Source: Torreya grandis
Taxonomy: Eukaryota > Streptophyta > Pinopsida > Cupressales > Taxaceae
Direction of reading: 5' to 3'
DNA: 64,000 bases
Assembly (NCBI GenBank): GCA_037957365.1
Contig: JARHVA010000398.1
Coordinates: 1,848,001 to 1,912,000, forward strand
Shown: positions 32,700 to 46,336 of the stretch, in pieces
How positions within the stretch are numbered: the stretch's first letter is position 1
Layout of the letters: each line of letters begins with the position of its first letter
Program-made: the position numbers and the translations under genes
The notes under the pieces: generated by a model
Seen by the model: the letters and a program-made list of their open reading frames with translations, nothing else
Told to the model about the DNA's origin: nothing
The model's database searches: none

Positions 32700-34160
32700 A
32701 GATGCCATTTACTCAACAACTACCTGTGACACCTACAATAAACTCTAATATGGCTAGTTAGTGGGGGCTTTGATTCATCTAGCTTAATATGATGGGTCTC
32801 TAAACTTAGAACAATACCTGCCTACCTGTGCCATGAAGTGGTAGGCTAATGGAATTACTAATGAAGCGGTAATGAAGTGTGATTTGATTAGAGATTTAAG
32901 TAGTCATGCTTTAGTATAAATATTTTGTACCGATACCAATGCAACAACACTATAAGATGTAAAAAAAATGTTAATCACATAGTTTAATATTGAGAAATGT
33001 TCTAACTAGACTATTTAGGATTTGAAAGATATTTGATAGGAAGAAAAAGAGTCTGCCAACGACTACGATCGTTGATTTTATGACATTATGAATAAAATAG
33101 AGTTTGTCTTACAAGATATAGTCAAAGCAACATGGTTTGTAGAAGGATTGAGGGTGAGAATATGGTTTGCCATTGCATAGACCCAATTTGGCACTAAGGT
33201 AGATGCATGTGCAACTATATTAAGGGTCGAATAGATCGAAAACTATGGTGATGCTATGTCATCAATTTATCTAATATAAAATATTTTGTAAACACTCTTG
33301 AGAAATATGGACCATTATAAATGAGGAGATAAGCATAAATCAGGTCTGTGGTGTATAGAATGCGACTTAGAGGAAATCATATGAATGAATGTCCTAGAAT
33401 CAAAACATTTTTTTTAAAATTTTGTAGAGTAGTAGGTCATGCACTACCTCTCATTGTCATCTCCTTTGACATTATGTCCAATAGCATCAATCATTATATT
33501 AAAACTTTTGAAAATCTATCTATCACAATGAATTTTTTTGTAGATCTCTATAGGAGCTTAAAGAAGATATTACAATAAATGTTTTTAAAGTTATTGCATA
33601 GAAGACAACTACTATGACCCTAAAAATTCATATACTAGAAATTAGTGTGATAGGAGTAACACAAATAGGTTTGCCTTAGATATTGAAGGCACCACAATAT
33701 CAACCATAAGCTATGGCAAACTACAAAGCACTTTCTCAGATGTGAACACCTCCAATTACATGATATCAATCTTCCACCTCTTGGAATCCTATGATTCCTC
33801 AGGCACAATAAGTAAGTTAGGCCCATCAATTATGAAATACCAATATGATGGGTATGATGGCCTCCAATAATCATAAGGGTGGAATGCCCCATAGGATTCC
33901 AAAAAATTTGGGCCTAAAAAATAAACTAGATGGGGATTCTAAAACAATCGAGGAGGATTTTGAGGAGGTAGAGGAGGACCTCAAGGTGGTGCACAAGGAG
34001 GAAGGGGAGGAGGTAATGCTTAGAGAGGTCTAATATAATAATATTTACGTGTAGAATTTAATTGTATACAAAGAAATTATCCTCTAAACCCACAAAGGCA
34101 ATCTTTTTGTGCTTATTGTAGGATTTTAAAATAGCATGACACAAAGGATTGTCTAGTCTT
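32700..34160 (+). pseudogene. Gag remnant with zinc knuckle (plus element)
   Basis: Helical, charged fragments are followed by a Gly/Arg/Glu-rich tract (33930-34030) and then a nucleocapsid-like knuckle at 34107-34154, reading CAYCRILK-stop-HDTKDC. This fits the C-X2-C-X4-H-X4-C pattern apart from a Gly position and one stop. Assignment of the part before the knuckle is by position. Confidence 0.6.
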
Positions 34161-34639
34161 GGAGAAATAATACATGGAGAAGGTTGTACGAAACATGAAT
34201 ATGGTTAACACTCAACCCAAAGAAGATGCCATATTGAAAGCTGTTACATGCCAAAAACATGTAGAACAAGGATTATCTCTTGGAAATTCCAAAGGATTAA
34301 TGAATAAGAAAAGTTTGACCAAATAAGTACCATGAACCCGTTACTAAGAAAGGCTTAATGTGCAAAGCTGCATAATTTAAAAAAAATAAAGAATAGGAGA
34401 CTACAAAAGATGGTGTTGTAGCTAATGATGTGTAGATATATGGACAAATAGTTTGAAGTTTAAGATAATATGTTGTTGTCACTGCTTTGATGGATCTCAT
34501 GAAATTACATAGTACCCTGCAAAATGAAGACATTTTGTAGAACATCACCAATTTACTACATAATCTTCTAGAACGTACACAGAAAGGGAAGCAATAGAAC
34601 AATCAAATGATATAGTATGTTAAGATTAAAAATATTAGG

Positions 34640-35060
34640 ATGTTGATTCTAGAATGGATATTAAGTTTTTAGGGTATGAGATACCCAATGTAGTATTTGA
34701 TTTTGGTATCACCATCAATATGATTCTTATATGCATGTGGCCACGTTTCTATTGGGTGACCTACATCGAGCTATAGCCCTGTCACACTAAACCTTGTAGA
34801 TTATGGATGAGTTGAACCTATCAATCACCTAAAATATTTGGAAATCAAGGTCATATAGCTAAGCCTATGTGGTGACTTTGAAGTCATCGATATGAAGACA
34901 AATATGACTCACTATCCTGCACTGAGGCAAAAAGTGGGTATGTGATGGTCAGATAACCATCAACACAATCATGAACCAACTGAAATCTCATCAGGTAGAT
35001 AATATTATCATAATTGTGCTAAAAAAATGGTCATAAACCATATTTCATTCTTAAGGAGCG
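34640..35060 (+). pseudogene. Aspartic protease remnant (plus element)
   Basis: KFLGYEIPNVVFDFGITINM corresponds to the Ty3 protease active-site region (usually an LDGGA or LDTGA core), with the catalytic Asp followed by FG rather than GG or TG. Downstream fragments match the expected spacing to RT. Confidence 0.55.
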
Positions 35061-36439
35061 ATATTTATCATATAATAGTGCAGATGGTCATTAGATGAAA
35101 GTGAATGTAGAAGAAAATCAATGAGCTCTATGAGCCATAGATTGTAGTTTTTTTTATAATGGCACCAGTTCATCGAAATTATCCCTAGGTTTAAAAGAGC
35201 TATCTTTAAACCTATTCTACATTGTATAGATATTCCATAGAATAAAGTGGAGGATGTGTGATCTATGTTTGTAATATCCCCAACTCTATCAGATATAGAC
35301 TTATTGTATCAATTAGGTCATATAGATAGATATTACATAGAACCCATGCCCAAATACATTCATCTATGGGATATAGATTATTTAGTTAGTGGAGACTCAA
35401 ATACACACATTATCTACTGGTTTAAAGGAGATCATGAGGTACATCCTCTATGGATGGTTTTTATAATGGAGCATAGTCTACCATAGTACTTCACCATTGA
35501 GGATGTTGGTCAGTTTATCCTATGACTTCAACATGTAAGAGATATTAATCAGAGATTTGATGATCTAAAGTATGTATTTAATGTAATTATTATAAATTAG
35601 TTGTCCATCCATAGGAATGTGTAATTGTTCTAAGATGAAGCATGTGAAATGGTTATAACCAATTTCCAGTTACCAGAATCAAAAAAGAATGGCCACTATT
35701 ACATGAGGGAGATTATCAAAACTTCACCTTTATCAATGTATGGAAGTATGTATTTTGAAATTTGTGGCCCCAAAATATTGGGTATATGTTTTTATATATA
35801 CCTTGGGTGTTCTCCTAACGGCTTGATACATACATCAAGAGCATACAGAAAACAAAGCATTAGGTACAAGTTCAAAGTGATTTTATTCAAACATTCATAT
35901 TTTAGGATGAGAAACCTTTGACACATAAGGAATTATAAAAATTAAAATTTTTCCTATGAAATAGATGGGTTGAATATTTAGACAATGGAGCTGAATCATC
36001 TTCATAGGAAAGTGTAGCCTATGATGTGAACAATGCCTTACAAACATATAAATCAGAAAAGGGCAAGGACAAAGTCCTTGTTCAACCATGTCATATGATA
36101 CAAGATCAAGATGAGTGGGCATTCGATGTAGATGATGATGGTATGGCATAAGCCAATTTATTTGAGCCAGAACATGAAGAAGAACCACTTAAAACACCTA
36201 TCGTAGATCGATGTAAAGAGGAAAAACTTTGACACTTAAATATACCAAAATGAGAAGCTCAATAGATATTGTGTGATTCATTCCCCATATAAGAACACAA
36301 TATTTATCATGAACCATTCAAGGAATATGTGGGGAACATAGGAATGGAGTCCATTCCTAAGTTGGCACATATTGGAGACTATTGGTCTTAAGAAAATATC
36401 TCAAAATTGATGCAGCTCTTAATAGACCACCAAAATGTG

Positions 36440-37320
36440 TTCCCTACCAAATTATTATAGGTTAAGGGGGTGGATAATTCCTTAATGTTAATTCACATCA
36501 AACTGAAGGAGTGTCACATGCCTATTAAGAAAAGACCCTATCAATTAAATCCAAATATGAAGCTGAAAGTGAAGGTGGATCTAGATCACATGCAAGAAGT
36601 TGGTATTATATTTTCTATGGAGAAAGTTGACTAGATTAGCCCCATGGTCATGCAACCAAATAATACTGGTGAAATTTGAATCTATGGTGACTATCACATA
36701 TTGATTGAGGCATGTGTGAATGATCCATTTCCTATCCCATTCATTGATGAAGTTTTACAAGTAGTTGTAGGCCATGAAGTATATTCTTTTACAGATGGCT
36801 TTAATGGATATCATCAAATCCCAATTACATAAAAAGATAGAGTTAAGACTATTTTTTCAATAGAGTGGGGTTATTTCACATACAAGGTAATGCCATTTGG
36901 TTGGAATAATGCACCTATAATTTTCTTGAGAGAAATAGTCACTGCATTTTAAGGATTTTATCCATGATTTTTTGGATGTCTATTTGGACTATTGGGCAAT
37001 ATTTTCATTGTTTTGAAATTATTTATCTAAACTATGATTGATGTTAGAGAGATGTAGAGCTCTCCATATAACACTCAATTTAAAAACTATTTATGTTTTA
37101 CACACTGGGATTTTGTTAGGACATGTAATTTGTAGTAAGTGTATACTAGTAGATCAAGCTAAGATCATAGTGATTGTGGGAGTGCTGCCTCTTACAAGTT
37201 TGATAGAGGTGAGATATTTTGTTGGTCATACCAGATATTATGGGAAGTTCATCAAGGGGTATGCAACTATATCTACCCCTTTGGAGAAGTTTTTGAGGAA
37301 AGGAACACAATTCCTATAGA
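36440..37320 (+). pseudogene. Reverse transcriptase remnant with YLDD changed to YLDY
   Basis: Blocks: HMPIKKRPYQLNP, VDLDHMQEVGIIF, VNDPFPIPFIDEVL, YSFTDGFNGYHQIPIT, TIFSIEWGYFTYKVMPFGWN and DFLDVYLDYWAIFSL. At 36981-36992 the second catalytic Asp of YLDD is Tyr, so the copy would be dead even without its stops. RT runs into the connection region (CRALHITLNLK...GHTRYYGKFIKGYATI) in the 37038-37319 frame. Confidence 0.88.
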
Positions 37321-37600
37321 CAGACGGATGCCAAGTAACATTCATCGACCTAAAACAATGATTTATGACTGTGCCAATTTTGATCTTTCTAGATTAGAGT
37401 AAGCCATTCGATGTGCATGTATATGCCTCTAGAATTACAATCAAAACTGTATTAGCTCAACTAGGAGAAGGTAGTTTGGATCATCCAATCCATTTCACCA
37501 GCATAAAATTATCTACTACTAAAAATAATTATACTAAAACCAAAAAAGAGGCCTTGGAAATAGTGTATGCATTACAAAAGTTTTACCATAGCTATTAGAC
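37320..37600 (+). pseudogene. RNase H remnant (plus element)
   Basis: The open 61-codon stretch MHVYASRITIKTVLAQLGEG...KLSTTKNNYTKTKKEALEIVYALQKF matches Ty3 RNase H (the usual DAS-AIGAVLAQ, then YS-TEREALA-VYAL-KFRHYL). The first catalytic Asp is replaced by Tyr-Ala-Ser here. Confidence 0.85.
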
Positions 37601-37949
37601 ACACTATTTGAACTATTTACTAATCACCAGACATCGAGAAACCTGGTCAATAAACCTTTACTAAGAGGATGCATATCATGGTGGCTAATGCTCTTTCAAG
37701 AATTCTAGTTTAGCATCAATGTCAAACCAAGATGAAATAATTTGGGACCAGAACATTTGAGTTGACTTTGAAATGGTGATGGATCAGAACAAGTTAAAGA
37801 TGAGTCTCCTGACACACACTTATTCTTAGTGTCTATGACTCCAAAGTAATTGGAGGAAATCACATAGTTTCTAGAAAATAGGACATTTCCATAACATTAC
37901 ACATAAAAGGATAGGAAATAATTAATCACCAAAGTCCTTCCATAGAATA

Positions 37950-39090
37950 TTGTTGATGGATTTCTTTACCATTTGGGAAAGGATGAGGTGATACAAGAGT
38001 TGCATTAGAACATGAGTGGCCTTAAATACTAAAAGATTCACATTAGGGAATAGCTAGAGGTCACTTTGTAGGAGATGCTAATTTGATAAAAATCTTACAA
38101 AGTGGGTTATGGTGGCATTACTTATTTTAGGATGTTCACCGAGTCGCACAATAGTGCAATGTGTGCTAATGGATGAGTAAACCAAACCAACAAGATGAAA
38201 TGAATTTACAACCAATGCCAGCATAAAAACATTTTGATCAATGGGGAAATGATTTCATGGGGTCTATAAATCCACTAAACAAAAACAATCATGAAAGGTA
38301 TATAATTACTACAAGAAGCTATTTTACCAAATGGGTAGAAGCTATTGCAATGACCAATTATGGTGAAAAATATATAGTTAAGTTATTATTAAGAACATCA
38401 TTACTTGATTTGGTTTCTTAATCAGACTGGTAAGTGATTGCGGTATGCATTTTAAAATAAAATAGTCAAGACTCTTATTTATGAATTATTCATAGTGCAC
38501 CAGAAAAGTACCACTTATCATCCTCAGGTGAATGGCCAAGATGAGGTTGCAAACAAGGTATTAGGTAAAATTCTCACTAAAGTATGTGATGTTCAAAGAG
38601 TTGATTGGGAAGATCAACTTCCTGCAGTGATCTAGATGTATCACACATACTACAAACATGCAATAGGGTTCACCCCATTACATTTGGTTTATGATTTAGA
38701 ATCAATTATGACCATGGAATATGTTGTACCTAGTCTATGAATCATAATTATTATATGTATAGGAGATTGATATTATTTGATAAGTCAGCTCTTGGAGATA
38801 AATTACTTGGATAAAAATATTTAGAGCATCATGGACATAGAGGTGAATAAGCATAGTCAGAAGACTTGGCATGATAAGAATCTATAGATGAAGTCATTTC
38901 ATGTGGATCAACCAATCTTACTTTATGATAGTCAATTTAGAGCTTTCCCAGGTAAGATCCATAGATGGAAAGGTCTGTATATCATTCATGAGTTGAGATA
39001 ATTAGGAACTATGGTTTTACAAGATTTATAGGGCACTATCCTACCTATAAGGGTGAATGATAGTAGGCTTAAACCCTACCTTTAGTAAGT
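37950..39090 (+). pseudogene. Integrase remnant (plus element)
   Basis: Across shifting frames: WWHYLF-DVHR and CNVC (zinc-binding HHCC end), FDQWGNDFMGSINP (first catalytic Asp), YFTKWVEAIAM, YHPQVNGQDEVANKVLGKIL (catalytic Glu region), WEDQLPAVI and GFTPLHLVYDLES, then a C-terminal module with WHDKN, VDQPILLYDSQFRAFPGKI and RVNDSRLKPY. This is a full-length Ty3 integrase in outline, heavily broken. Confidence 0.85.
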
Positions 39091-39779
39091 TGTGAATCCA
39101 AGAGTAATCAGGTACTAAATCACACCATCCTAGATTAGGATTTGTTTCAATTATGTTGTGTGGAGTTGGATTGTTTATTTGGGATTGTGTGGATAGATCA
39201 TAAGTGGGTAGGGTAGTTATATAAATTTGAATCTAAGATAAGTGTATAAGAGTGCCATTAATACCATGACCATTGTTGGTAAGAGAGAACTCATGATTAT
39301 GGAGATCGAGTGTGTTAGCATTTAAGTTTAGGAAAGACACAAAGGGTGATATATTAATCAGATAATGGATAATGATTATTTAGGGTGGATTAAAAAAAGA
39401 ATAATCATGTACGATAGGTGAATAGCCAGGTGGTTAGTAACATCACTCAATTAGTAGGTTATATAAGGGATGCCAGATCAATAGACAACATGCCAACTTT
39501 TTAAAATGAGATCTTGCTAATTAAATGACATTAAGACTAAAACAAGGATGCCATAACACATTTAAAACATTAGTATCTGAAAGGGTGAGAAAATATCTAT
39601 AAATTGGATGTTGGGATCCTCACATCATTATTTTATAGTTTGTATCCCTTGAGAATAGCATATTGAACCTATGATGACTTACCCTTTTGCCTTAGTACCT
39701 ATGAAGTATTAAATTATGAATTAATATCTATGAGCAGTTAAGCATAGTGCTTTGTGATTTATAGAGCTTACAAGATGAC

Positions 39780-41130
39780 TATTTATGATCCTTCTCAATT
39801 ATGACAAGGACTCACTATCATGCAACAAGAAGACATCAGGATTAGAACTAATATACAACAAGAAAAATTTATGGACCCATATGCATACCTTTATATTAAA
39901 CTTTCCTAAGAAAGAATCTTTGCCCCCAACAAGGTTCAAGGTGCACAACAACTAACACTCACACTAATCCATCAAATCCACAACAAAAATGTCAAATGAT
40001 TTATTCAATTACCTACATTTGGGGAATTGATAGATATTATGGAGTTATTTGTCAACCAATATAATCAAGGGAAGATTTATCTTTCCTTAGACATTACCAT
40101 CTATGTCAATGAAGCTACCATGGCACGTGTAACTAGACTATCAGCCTAAGAAAGGCCTATATCACCTTATAAATATAAAATCCGACATATTCTGCCCTCC
40201 ATCCATGATGCTTATATAAGAGGCCATCAAGGAATACCACTAGAGTATATCAAGGATGAACTAGTGCGCATTCTCATAGAGTGCATAACATATAGGTTCT
40301 AGAAAACAACTAAAAGAAGCAACCAAAGGTGTCATTGATATTGCCCATTGCATGGTCAACCTCAATGAAGAATTTAATTGGACATAGTTCTTGGTCTATG
40401 AGGTCATAAATAATACTGAGAAAGTTTTATCCACTACAAAATAGACATTCTAGTACCAATTTTTGATTCTACTACTGGTCTTTACCTAGTGGAAATATCT
40501 AGAGGGCATCATCTATCACACTGTCAATTATTAATTAGATGTCACATTTAAAAATCTCATTTCGGAATGAGAGAGAACTTACTTACTCATCAATGATCGT
40601 TAAATGCCTAGTGGGATGAGATCATTGAATTATTTTTCAATAACCCACACATCCCTCCAAATGTCATGAATTATTTGGGGTAACATGTGGTAGTGACCAA
40701 AATTTCATAGGGAATGGTCATCCACATTCATGAATTACCTAAGGCCTTGAGTGCGTCTCTTCTATTTTTCATTGACATGGATACTATGTAGTGTGAGGTG
40801 GAACATCATTAGTATTTAGCCACATGTAGAGCAAATCCCTTACAAATAGTCCCACCAGGTGCCCCAATTATCACTACCACTAAGGTAACACCAACTGCAC
40901 CACAAGATCATAGTAAATGTAAGGCTCTCATAGATTGCAAGTCACCATATCCACCTCCATGCAAGACTCATAGCCATAAGACTTGGCTAGATGAACTTAA
41001 TATCCCATTAATCACAACACAATATCACTTGTCTGATATCCAAATGGATGAGTAGGAGGTCTACCGCACAATGACAAGTAATATGGCTAAAGACTTATAT
41101 GAAAAGGAATAAGAGGAGTTCTTTTGAAAA
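39780..41130 (+). pseudogene. Extra decayed coding region after integrase, unrecognised
   Basis: Plus-strand frames from about 39810 read, with stops, IRTNIQQEKFMDPYAYLY, then GELIDIMELFVNQYNQGKIY, DITIYVNEATMARVTRLSA, and later VPPGAPIITTTKVTPTAPQ and KSPYPPPCKTHSHKTWLDEL. The pattern of a helical domain followed by a Pro/Thr-rich tail is protein-like and not random. It lies downstream of pol on the same strand, where env-like or other accessory frames occur in some plant elements. It may belong to the Ty3 element or to a separate one. I do not recognise the family. Confidence 0.4.
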
Positions 41131-43857
41131 GTGGTCCACACCATTCAAATATAAAATCAGGTGCCATAACATTTGTGGGTTGAATTATATATCATGGATA
41201 GAGCATATATAATAGGGGGGTCAACCAAACCAAAGATATATAAGATAAGATATATAGGGAGGGGGTGCCCCCTATAGTATATATATATTTGAAATAGTAT
41301 ATAGTAGATATAGAGGGGAGGAAGACCCCCCACCCCATATATATATTTCCCTATATAGATATGGGAGCCATATAGATAAACATTATCTAAACTTAACTAT
41401 ATACCATGGATATATAGATAGGGCATCTATAATCTATATTGGGATGCCTGATCTTGAAACTAGACGTAACATCACCTATCTATATTCTATATTATTCTAA
41501 ATCTTTATAGGTCTAGGTCTTGCTTCTATATCTCTATCTATCACTATCTCTATTGAGTCTAGATAGGTCTATCTAGACAGTTCCTTTAGCTATATCTAGG
41601 AAAGCATCCAATCACCAGATGGATATATAACCCCCCATCTATAAAGTCATGCTTGATCTTTAATCTATAAATAGAACATAGTCCCTATAGATTAATATTC
41701 GATCTATAATCTTTCATCGATTAGATATGGAATTACTCTATAGATAGGCTCATATACCTTATCTATCTATTAGATAGGGTATTCTCGATCTCAAGCGAAG
41801 AGTGAACTCCTTGATATCCACCCCATCTACTCTAGTATCTTGGGTAAGAAATGGGAAGAATAAAAGTATGGTAGCATTGGTTTAGGAGATATATATAGAG
41901 AGGCCCCCTATATCTATAGGCCCCCCTATATAGAGTTTGGGGTTGGAGGGGTATATAGTTAACTATAGGGCTACCTAGGGTGACCTTTGCTGGGATTGAA
42001 AGGACCAACACATAAATCCCATATATAGCCCACTATCCATCACACATCGGTCATGACTATTGATCAATACATGGCATGGTCCATGGTGTTTCAATATAGT
42101 ATGGTAGTCATGTGGGATGAAATCCATATAGATCTATAGGGGGGATTCCACTCCTACATAGTATAGAGGGTCCCTTCCCATTCTCTTCTGGTAGCCCTAT
42201 CCCTATATATAAAATTGTCACTCTCTTAGTCATATGGCCTCTAAATTTCTATCTCAACTAGAATAGAGGGATTATTCATCCTCAAGGTAAGGGTGGATAT
42301 AATATTTGTATAAAACCTATACCATATACACACCTACACCTATCCATATAGACACCTACAACTAATCACCTACCACCTATATTATATTAGTCTAGTCCCA
42401 TAAAGGGATATGTAGTGCAGTTGAAATTATCTCCCCTATTTATATAGGCCACCATATCATATCCACCCCCCAATATCTATTCTTTTTAGATCAACCATCT
42501 TGAGAGAAAAGGGAACTAGAGATGTTCAGAATGAACTAAACTATAGAAATGGGGCTATAGATGATAGAGATGTTTAGAATGAACTAACTAAACTATAGAA
42601 ATGGGGCTATAGATGACTATTGATAAGATATGTAATATATAGATATAAATATAAATGGGGTGAGTGATAAATTTAGAATCTATATTATAGGGAACCCCTA
42701 GAGAGATAGGCCCCATATGGATATAATGGACCCAAATGAAAAATCTAGAGTTTATCCATCTTAGTAAGGGATAAGATGCCTGAAATCACATCTATATATA
42801 CGTATCATTTATCTCGAGAGGCCAAGCCATATATAGATAGGGGCGAAAATATATGTTTCTCCATCTCAAGAGATGTCTCTCTAAATAGGGGCCCACTATT
42901 ACTATCTATATAGGTTCCCCCACTAACAACATTTCCCCTAGGAATAGGGGCTTGGGAGATCTATATAGATAGTGATAGTGGGCCCCTATTTATATATGGC
43001 ATTTAATATATTCCCCCATTAACTCAATATCAAGAGATATAGATAAATATTAGGGGCCCCTATTTGTCTATGGTATTTAATATATGCCCTCACAGACATC
43101 TATATATTATTTCTCCATCTTTAGATGGGAGGTTGGTTTTTATCATATCAATTTTATATAACATAGAATCAACATGTATGCTAACCTAATGGGTGTTTAT
43201 AGCCTAGCCTAGGTTGTATATATATACTAACCAAATAACAACCTCTCTATATCTACCAAACCTAAAGATGGAGATGGGCTGCCTCTATCTATATAATGCC
43301 TAAAAAATGGTTTATGGCCCAACCCAATGGGATAGGACCAGATTAGAGTCTAGTCCTACATCACAACATCTATCCAGTCTAGTATATAGATTGGGTCAAG
43401 GATAGCTAAGGGGTCTCTCATGATAGTGTGGTCCACTCATGTTACATATATAATATAGAGAAGCTAAGCTATATATAGCTTGGGTATAAGAATTAGATAA
43501 TTCATTTATGGGTGTGGATTGTGTGTTAGTGAGGTTGAGTAGTCAATTACACTAATGTCCCTACCCACTAGAGTATGAATGGTGGATCAGTTATCTGAGG
43601 CACAACTCAATTTATGCCCATATGGGGGGTTTTGGGCTACATTAATGCACCTTACACATATATTAGATATATAAATACTCTATCTAGCTAGTTGTCTTGG
43701 ATTAGTGAGGTGTGGGCATGCCACCCTATATATCTATCTCTATCTCAGTGAGGAGAACTCTAGAGTATGGACTCTATATCTAGAGTAGGGATATATGGCA
43801 TAAACTTTATAGAGGGTGCCGATGGGACCCCTATCTCCCTATTTCTCTATATGGCAC

Positions 43858-43995
43858 TTGACACAATATATATTCACTATTATATATAGAGATAGAGGGG
43901 GTGGCATAATATATATTCAATATGATAGATAGAGATAAAGGGGGTGGAATAATATATATTTAATATGATAGATAGAGATAAAGGGGGTGGCAAAA
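43858..43995. repeat. 43-bp tandem repeat
   Basis: Starts near 43858 (diverged), 43901, 43944 and 43987 (partial). The two central units are nearly identical and read GTGGCATAATATATATTCAA followed by a TATGATAGATAGAGATAAAGGGG-like block. Single reverse-complement copies of the same word occur at 48172, 49089 and 53158. Confidence 0.8.
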
Positions 43996-44266
43996 AATAT
44001 ATTAGATATAAAGGGGAGGGGAACCCCCCATGGTATATATATTTTTTGCACCCCTCACCCCCATGGTATATATTTTTTTGGCACCCCCCACTCCCCACCC
44101 CACCCCATAAATAGATATAGAAATAGATTTAGATTTATATTAGATTGGGGCCCTCCAAATAAGATATCTATATAGGGTGGGGTGGGGGTATGCTTGCCTA
44201 TCTAATCTAGTGGAGATAGGGACCCCTCCCTCAATTATAGCTATTCTATGCCCCTGATCTATCTAT

Positions 44267-44720
44267 ATGGAAATCCCCCATATATATATGATGCCCATAC
44301 CCAAGTTCCTATCTAATATATGTGTATGGGATGGGGACCCAAATACCATATATATATCTACCCTATATTATATATATACTTTCCCATTACCTATATATAT
44401 ATCTACCCTATATATAGATATGTATCCCCCACTATCTATATATATGGCAAGTCCCCATCTATATGTATGGCCCATTCCCAAATTCGAATACCTGAATCCT
44501 CTATATATAAATATATATATCTTCCCTATATATGGATATCTTCCCCCACTCTCTATATAGATGGCAAGTCCCGATCTATATATAGGGCCCATGCCCCTAT
44601 AGAGAGATATGACCCCTATCTAATATATGGCCTCCTCTCTCTCTCTATATATATATAACAAGTCCCCATCTATATATGGGGCCCATCCCCACCTATTTAT
44701 AGATCTAACCCCCTGTCTAT
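44267..44720. repeat. Imperfect tandem repeat, ~100-180-bp spacing
   Basis: GGCAAGTCCCCATCTATAT-like words followed by GGCCCATNCCCA recur near 44267 (weak), 44443, 44561 and 44658, with TATATCTACCCTATATA spacers. Open frames across this stretch encode only Tyr/Ile/Pro-rich strings and are not genes. Confidence 0.6.
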
Positions 44721-46264
44721 ATATATGGAAAGTGCATATATAGATATGGGAGATAAATATATAGGTAGAGTCCCCTCTTTATATGTATCGGTTGGTGGAA
44801 GTCTATCTATACATATGGGGTCATTGGTTTGAATCTCGAGTGGTTGGCATAAGAGTGAGTGGTTGTTATGGTGTGCCCAACCCTATATAGAGATAAATAG
44901 ATATGACATGATCATGATAGATGTTAGTTGAGTCCCTCCCCCTTAGTCATCAGTCATTAATCATATTTTATAGGTGATATGATTGATGACTGGACTGATC
45001 CCTAAACCCCCAATCAATAGGTAGTCGAGCATACTCTATATAGTCTGTGTAACAATGATAAGATCCCAACCAATATATAGGGCCTCCCTTGACTAGACTA
45101 TAGAACTAGAGGAAGACCCAAGCCCAAGATCTAAATTTTAGGGCCCTATTGATAAAGATGCTATGGGGAGGCCAAGGGATACTATAAATAGGGGTGCCTA
45201 TCATAGATAGAGATGGGGTTTCCATATCCAATATCCCATATAGATATATATGGGTTCAAGGATAAAGATAAGGGAGAATTATAGAGATAGGGGGCCCCAT
45301 AGTTCAAATAGGCCCCCTATCTCTATACATATCACATATAAAATACTAATATTATTAGGTATAGGTGCTATTATTGGCTCAGTCACTCTTTAGAAGTCAA
45401 GTAACTTAGCTTTTCCTCAAGGGCCCCATACCAGAGTTCAGATAGGGTTTCCTCTAGACTAGATAAAATATTATCTATAAGATAAGATAAGATAACATAT
45501 ATATATGTAGGAGGGCCTTCCACTCTCTATATAGGGAGGGACTCGAGGGCTTACTAAAGATCAATATCTATAAACTATCTATATAAGGGGCAATCATCTA
45601 TAGATAGGGGGAACAATCAACCTTACCTTAGGTCATCAAACATTGAATATATATAGATAGGGAGTCCCTTCCCAAGATAGATAGGTTCTCTCTATATAGA
45701 TAGGCTCTCTCTCGATGGACAATATCAATTAGTTGATATACACCATACCTGATACACACTATACCCATACAAGAGTATGGGGATCCATCCCCTAACCTAG
45801 AGGAGGATCAACAGATCCAATCACCATGATACACTTGAGATGGGTATTGGGGCCATGTCCACATGTATAACAAACAATGGGCCCCTATTTATATATGGGG
45901 TGGGGGGGCTCGTTCCATATAGATATTGGGGGCTAACTGGCTAGTGTCATATAAATATAGGGGGGCTATTTGGATAGTGTGCCCATATGGATATAATATT
46001 ATGGGTACCCCCCAAAATATATATTAGATTATTTATAAAGGGGTATTCTATACACTCACCCCAAGCCCTATATATCTATTTGGCCCCCCTAACATATAAA
46101 GTATATTAAATTCTATATGGTGGCCTCCCTATATATCTTATCTTATTTATATGGTGGCCCCCCTCTATGTATAGATTCTATCCCCTCTATATTTAAACTA
46201 ACTCAATTTTATATGGTTGGGGGTGGCCCTCCCCCCAATATAGAGTTTTTTTATCCCTCTATAT

Positions 46265-46336
46265 AAACTAAACTAAACTAAACTAGACTAAACTAAACTA
46301 AACTAAACTAAACTAAACTAAACTAAACTAAACTAA
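46265..46336 (+). repeat. (AAACT)n microsatellite
   Basis: About fourteen pentamers AAACT with one AGACT variant. The same words AAACTAAACTAAC recur near 61908 and as TTTAGTTTAGTTT near 48562 and 60028, always beside CTATATA and a C- or G-rich tract. Confidence 0.9.

Larger units (their letters stand above)
32200..39090 (+). mobile_element. Second decayed Ty3/gypsy retrotransposon, different lineage
   Basis: Zinc knuckle, protease, RT, RNase H and integrase traces occur in Ty3 order on the plus strand. The sequences differ clearly from the minus-strand element, so this is a separate lineage. Stops and frameshifts are dense. LTRs and target duplication were not found. It ends with the integrase C-terminal RVNDSRLKPY near 39080. 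Confidence 0.85.

Noticed and set aside
43858..44000. Regular repeats that might suggest a CRISPR array
   Set aside because: Units are directly tandem without unique spacers, and the genome is eukaryotic.
44267..44660. Open frames of 74-112 codons rich in Tyr, Ile and Pro
   Set aside because: Products of TATATATC-type repeats lacking stops; several frames are open at once.
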